Assembly: GCA_947630525.1 (NCBI GenBank)
Contig: CANRHW010000058.1
Coordinates: 1-8,812 of the forward strand
Length of the DNA: 8,812 nt
Direction of reading: 5' to 3'
DNA from: an uncultured Clostridia bacterium
GTDB taxonomy: Bacteria > Bacillota > Clostridia > UMGS1883
The position numbers and the translations under genes were made by a program. The notes under the pieces were generated by a model. That model saw only the letters and a list, made by a program, of their open reading frames with translations, was not told the origin of the DNA and did no database searches. Of this stretch, positions 6,491 through 8,812 are shown one piece after another; position 1 is the stretch's first letter, and every line of letters begins with the position of its first letter.

Positions 6491-6826
6491 TTATATTTCG
6501 CGCTGTATGTCACTGGTATAGTAGGCGACGACGCTTATCTCGTTGCCATTGACATCCTTACCGGTAATGGTGGCCCCGCCAAGGCTCATAAGCTCGCCAA
6601 GCTTTACGTCGGCAATGTTCATATGGAGGACGATGCGGTTTTCAGAATGAATGACGATTTCCTTGTCGTCCACTATATTTATAACGGCTTCGCGGCAAAG
6701 TATAGTTTCGCCGTGTTCGTCGCGGGCCGCCACATATAAGACCTTGCGGCTGCGGATGCGTTCAAGGAGGGTGCGCTGCTCGTCGGCCTCACGCTGGCGC
6801 TCCTTTTTCTTTTTTGAGAACAACAT
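6491..6826 (-). CDS. Conserved-looking small protein of unknown function, downstream of argB
   Basis: A 111-residue protein that I do not recognise. Residues 1-28 are highly charged and lysine/arginine-rich (SKKKKERQREADEQ) and probably helical. Residues 29-105 alternate hydrophobic and polar residues as in a small beta-barrel or sandwich (KVLYVAARD, ILCREAVINIVDDKEIVIH, RIVLHMNIADVKLGELMSLGGATITG). There is no signal peptide, membrane segment or obvious catalytic motif. The frame also contains a GTG at 6835, immediately after the argB stop; the ATG at 6826 is preferred because AGGTGAGG lies directly ahead of it, but the choice is not firm. The 9-base gap from argB argues for co-transcription and a real gene. 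It ends beside the palindromic element. A link to arginine metabolism is only positional. Confidence 0.7.
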   Translation of the reverse strand: MLFSKKKKERQREADEQRTLLERIRSRKVLYVAARDEHGETILCREAVINIVDDKEIVIHSENRIVLHMNIADVKLGELMSLGGATITGKDVNGNEISVVAYYTSDIQREI

Positions 6827-6835
6827 CCCCCTCAC

Positions 6836-7717
6836 CTACCTTGTTATCATGGTACCGATACCAGTGTCGGTAAATATTTCCAGCAGAAGGCAGTGTGGCA
6901 CGCGGCCATCAATAATGTGCACGTGGCTGACGCCGGATTCGATAGCGGCAAGGCAGCCCTGGACCTTGGGTATCATGCCGCCGCTGATGGTTCCGTTTTC
7001 TATCATTTCATCGGCCTGAGCGCGGCTCATCTCATAGATAACATGGCCGTCCTTGTCAAAAACGCCTTCAATATCCGTCAGGAACATAAGTTTTTCCGCT
7101 CCGAGGGCGGCGGCCACCGCAGAGGCGGCAGTGTCGGCGTTGATATTATAGCTTTGGCCGTTGGCGTCGGTGCCTATGGGCGCTATTACAGGTATGTATT
7201 GGTCGTCGGCAATAAGGTCGAGCACATGGGTGTCTACGCTCTCGACCTCGCCCACATAACCCAGTTCCTGCTCGACGCCGTCTACAAGGGTGGTCTTTTT
7301 TCTGCACTGAATTATACCGCCGTCGATGCCGCAAAGGCCGATGGCCTTGCCGCCCTTGGAATTCACGGCGGAAACTATGGCCTTATTCGTTTTGCCGACA
7401 AGCACCATCTGGGCAACTGCCATGGTGTCGGCGTCAGTGTAGCGCAGGCCGTTGATAAAGCGGCTTTCCACATTATAGGTCTTGAGCGCCGCGGTGATGT
7501 CGGGGCCGCCGCCATGCACGACTATCGGCTGGGCTCCAATATATTTAAGGAGGGTTATATCCTCCATTACCGACTGTTTTAGCTCATCATTTACCATGGC
7601 GTTGCCGCCGTATTTGATGACGATGGTTTTTCCGCTGATTTTTTGTATGTATGGCAGAGCTTCCACAAGGATGCCCGCTTTTTTTATAAATTCCTTCATT
7701 TTTTCGGTGTTTTCCAT
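6836..7717 (-). CDS. argB: Acetylglutamate kinase
   Basis: Phosphorylates N-acetyl-L-glutamate with ATP, the second step of ornithine/arginine synthesis, in the cytosol. The 293-residue protein shows the amino acid kinase fold motifs in order: IKYGGNAM with Lys35 (34-41), VVHGGGPDI (67-75), GLRYTD (90-95), GLCGIDGG (127-134), YNINADTAASAVAAALGA (190-207), MFLTDIEGVF (211-220) and GGMIPKV with Lys251 (246-252). About 30 residues precede the first strand, including ILVEALPYI (16-24), and the C-terminus has HIIDGR plus GIGTMI. This N-terminal helix and C-terminal segment are marks of hexameric, arginine-inhibited enzymes, unlike the short E. coli form, so feedback inhibition is expected. The ATG has AGGGAG about 7 bases upstream; only 12 bases separate it from argC. 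argJ, which often lies between argC and argB, is absent. Confidence 0.96.
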   Translation of the reverse strand: MENTEKMKEFIKKAGILVEALPYIQKISGKTIVIKYGGNAMVNDELKQSVMEDITLLKYIGAQPIVVHGGGPDITAALKTYNVESRFINGLRYTDADTMAVAQMVLVGKTNKAIVSAVNSKGGKAIGLCGIDGGIIQCRKKTTLVDGVEQELGYVGEVESVDTHVLDLIADDQYIPVIAPIGTDANGQSYNINADTAASAVAAALGAEKLMFLTDIEGVFDKDGHVIYEMSRAQADEMIENGTISGGMIPKVQGCLAAIESGVSHVHIIDGRVPHCLLLEIFTDTGIGTMITR

Positions 7718-7729
7718 ATATATTCTCCC

Positions 7730-8770
7730 TTACAGATATAATCCGGCTTGGAGGAGGCCCGTATCCTCCGGCAGACCGAACATCAGGTTCATATTCTGTA
7801 CGGCCTGACCGGCGGCCCCCTTAACAAGGTTATCGATGGCGCTGACGACTATTACGCGATTGAGCCGTTTGTCCACAACGAGGCCTATATCTACAAAGTT
7901 ACTGCCGGATACGTGGTTGCTCTCGGGCAGCATACCGCTGTCATAAACGCGTACAAAATACTCACCCTTATAAAAATCCTTGTAGAGCCGCACAAGCTCG
8001 TCCTGGGAACTGGCAGTCCTGAGATTGGCGTAACAGGTGGCAAAAATCCCGCGCTTCATCGGCACAAGATGAGGGCTGAACGACAGCTTAATCTCCTCGC
8101 CGGCCAAGAGGCTCAGCTCCTGCTCTATCTCGCTGGTATGACGGTGGGTACCCAGCTTGTAGGCCTTGATATTTTCTGTGCACTCGCAGAAGTGGTAATC
8201 CAAGGCCAGACCGCGGCCGGCGCCGCTGACGCCGCTCTTTGCGTCAATGATAATAGTGCCGTTGTCAATAAGCCCATGCTTAACCAGAGGCGCCATACCC
8301 AAAATCGAACAGGTGGTATAACAGCCGGGATTGCCCACCAAACGGGTATTTTTTATCTCCTCACGGTGCAGTTCGCAAAGGCCGTATACGGACTCCTTCA
8401 AAAGCTCGGGGGCGCTGTGGGGCTGGCCGTACCATTCCTCATACACCTTTGCGTCGTTATAGCGGAAGTCCCCGCTGAGGTCGATGACCCGCAAACCTTT
8501 TTCGTACAAGGCGGGAATGACCTCCTTGGACGCTCCGTGCGGCAGAGCGGTAAAGACCACATCGCATTCCCGGGCGGCCTTTTCAACGTCCAGTTCCTCG
8601 CACTCAATATCGCATATATTTCTCAGGCTTTGATAAACGTCGCTTATTTTCTGGCCCTTAAAAGTCTGCGACACTGCCATGGTTATCTCGCACTGGCCGT
8701 GGCGGGAAAGCAGCCGCACCACTTCGATGCCGGCGTAACCTGTAGCGCCCAAAATACCTGCTCTTATCAT
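7730..8770 (-). CDS. argC: N-acetyl-gamma-glutamyl-phosphate reductase
   Basis: Reduces the product of ArgB to N-acetylglutamate semialdehyde with NADPH, the third step of ornithine/arginine synthesis, in the cytosol. The 346-residue length is normal. The N-terminal Rossmann segment is GILGATGYAGIEVVRLL (5-21), then TALPHGAS (74-81) and DLSGDFRY (97-104). The catalytic Cys150 lies in GNPGCYTT (146-153). Further marks are SGVSGAGRG (179-187), GTHRHTSEIEQ (207-217), PHLVPMKRGI (233-242) and the C-terminal DNLVKGAAGQAVQN (313-326). The ATG at 8770 has GGAGG 8 bases upstream, so the start is firm. It appears to be the first gene of an argC-argB-unknown operon. The 42 bases upstream within the window hold no promoter or arginine-repressor box I could defend; the rest of the control region lies outside. 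Confidence 0.97.
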   Translation of the reverse strand: MIRAGILGATGYAGIEVVRLLSRHGQCEITMAVSQTFKGQKISDVYQSLRNICDIECEELDVEKAARECDVVFTALPHGASKEVIPALYEKGLRVIDLSGDFRYNDAKVYEEWYGQPHSAPELLKESVYGLCELHREEIKNTRLVGNPGCYTTCSILGMAPLVKHGLIDNGTIIIDAKSGVSGAGRGLALDYHFCECTENIKAYKLGTHRHTSEIEQELSLLAGEEIKLSFSPHLVPMKRGIFATCYANLRTASSQDELVRLYKDFYKGEYFVRVYDSGMLPESNHVSGSNFVDIGLVVDKRLNRVIVVSAIDNLVKGAAGQAVQNMNLMFGLPEDTGLLQAGLYL

Positions 8771-8812
8771 ATTTATGACCTCCGTTTGCCGATAATTTGT
8801 AATTTCGTATTG

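Noticed and set aside
6893..7582. Plus-strand open frame of 229 codons opposite argB
   Set aside because: argB is unmistakable on the minus strand; the antisense frame resembles no known protein and arises from codon structure.
8771..8812. Arginine-repressor box or promoter ahead of argC
   Set aside because: The AT-rich 42 bases contain no clear dyad and no -35/-10 pair of good match; the control region is probably cut by the window end.

Overview
The window looks like chromosomal DNA from a Gram-positive anaerobe of the Clostridia, probably of the Oscillospiraceae/Lachnospiraceae type. The coding DNA is moderately GC-rich and the intergenic DNA is AT-rich. Genes have strong AGGAGG-like ribosome binding sites, GTG and TTG starts occur, and the protein families (YusI-like ArsC/Spx protein, DHHW membrane protein, clostridial FGGY kinase) fit that group. 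This placement rests on gene content and style, not on a marker gene.

Layout. 56-1123 (+) is a branched-chain aminotransferase (ilvE), followed by a strong terminator that also lies behind the next, convergent gene. 1210-2811 (-) is an FGGY pentulose kinase with its own promoter. 2883-4178 (-) is a membrane-anchored DHHW-family protein. The 4179-4390 gap carries two divergent, near-consensus sigma-A promoters. 4391-6318 (+) is a tightly packed operon: a small HD-domain protein (TTG start), a YusI-like ArsC/Spx-family thioredoxin-fold protein, and an SLC13/ArsB-type permease that overlaps it by 4 bases. The permease reading frame is broken by an apparent one-base loss near position 5965. 6317-6479 is an AT-rich palindromic element with perfect 21-base inverted arms and a second perfect hairpin nested inside. 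It separates the permease operon from the convergent arginine genes. 8770-6491 (-) is argC, argB and a small unknown gene, closely spaced and apparently one operon.

How the genes relate. Two amino-acid pathways are represented: ilvE (last step of Leu/Ile/Val synthesis) and argB-argC (second and third steps of ornithine/arginine synthesis). argJ is absent between argC and argB, and argD does not follow. ArgB has the N-terminal helix typical of arginine-inhibited enzymes. The kinase, DHHW protein and HD-Spx-permease operon have no clear link to these pathways.

Most of the window is ordinary housekeeping and accessory metabolism. I see no defence system, CRISPR array, phage, rRNA or tRNA gene. 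The features most worth a second look are the nested palindromic element, the permease frameshift, the HD/Spx-like/permease operon and the unknown gene behind argB. No gene-free stretch exceeds 300 bases.
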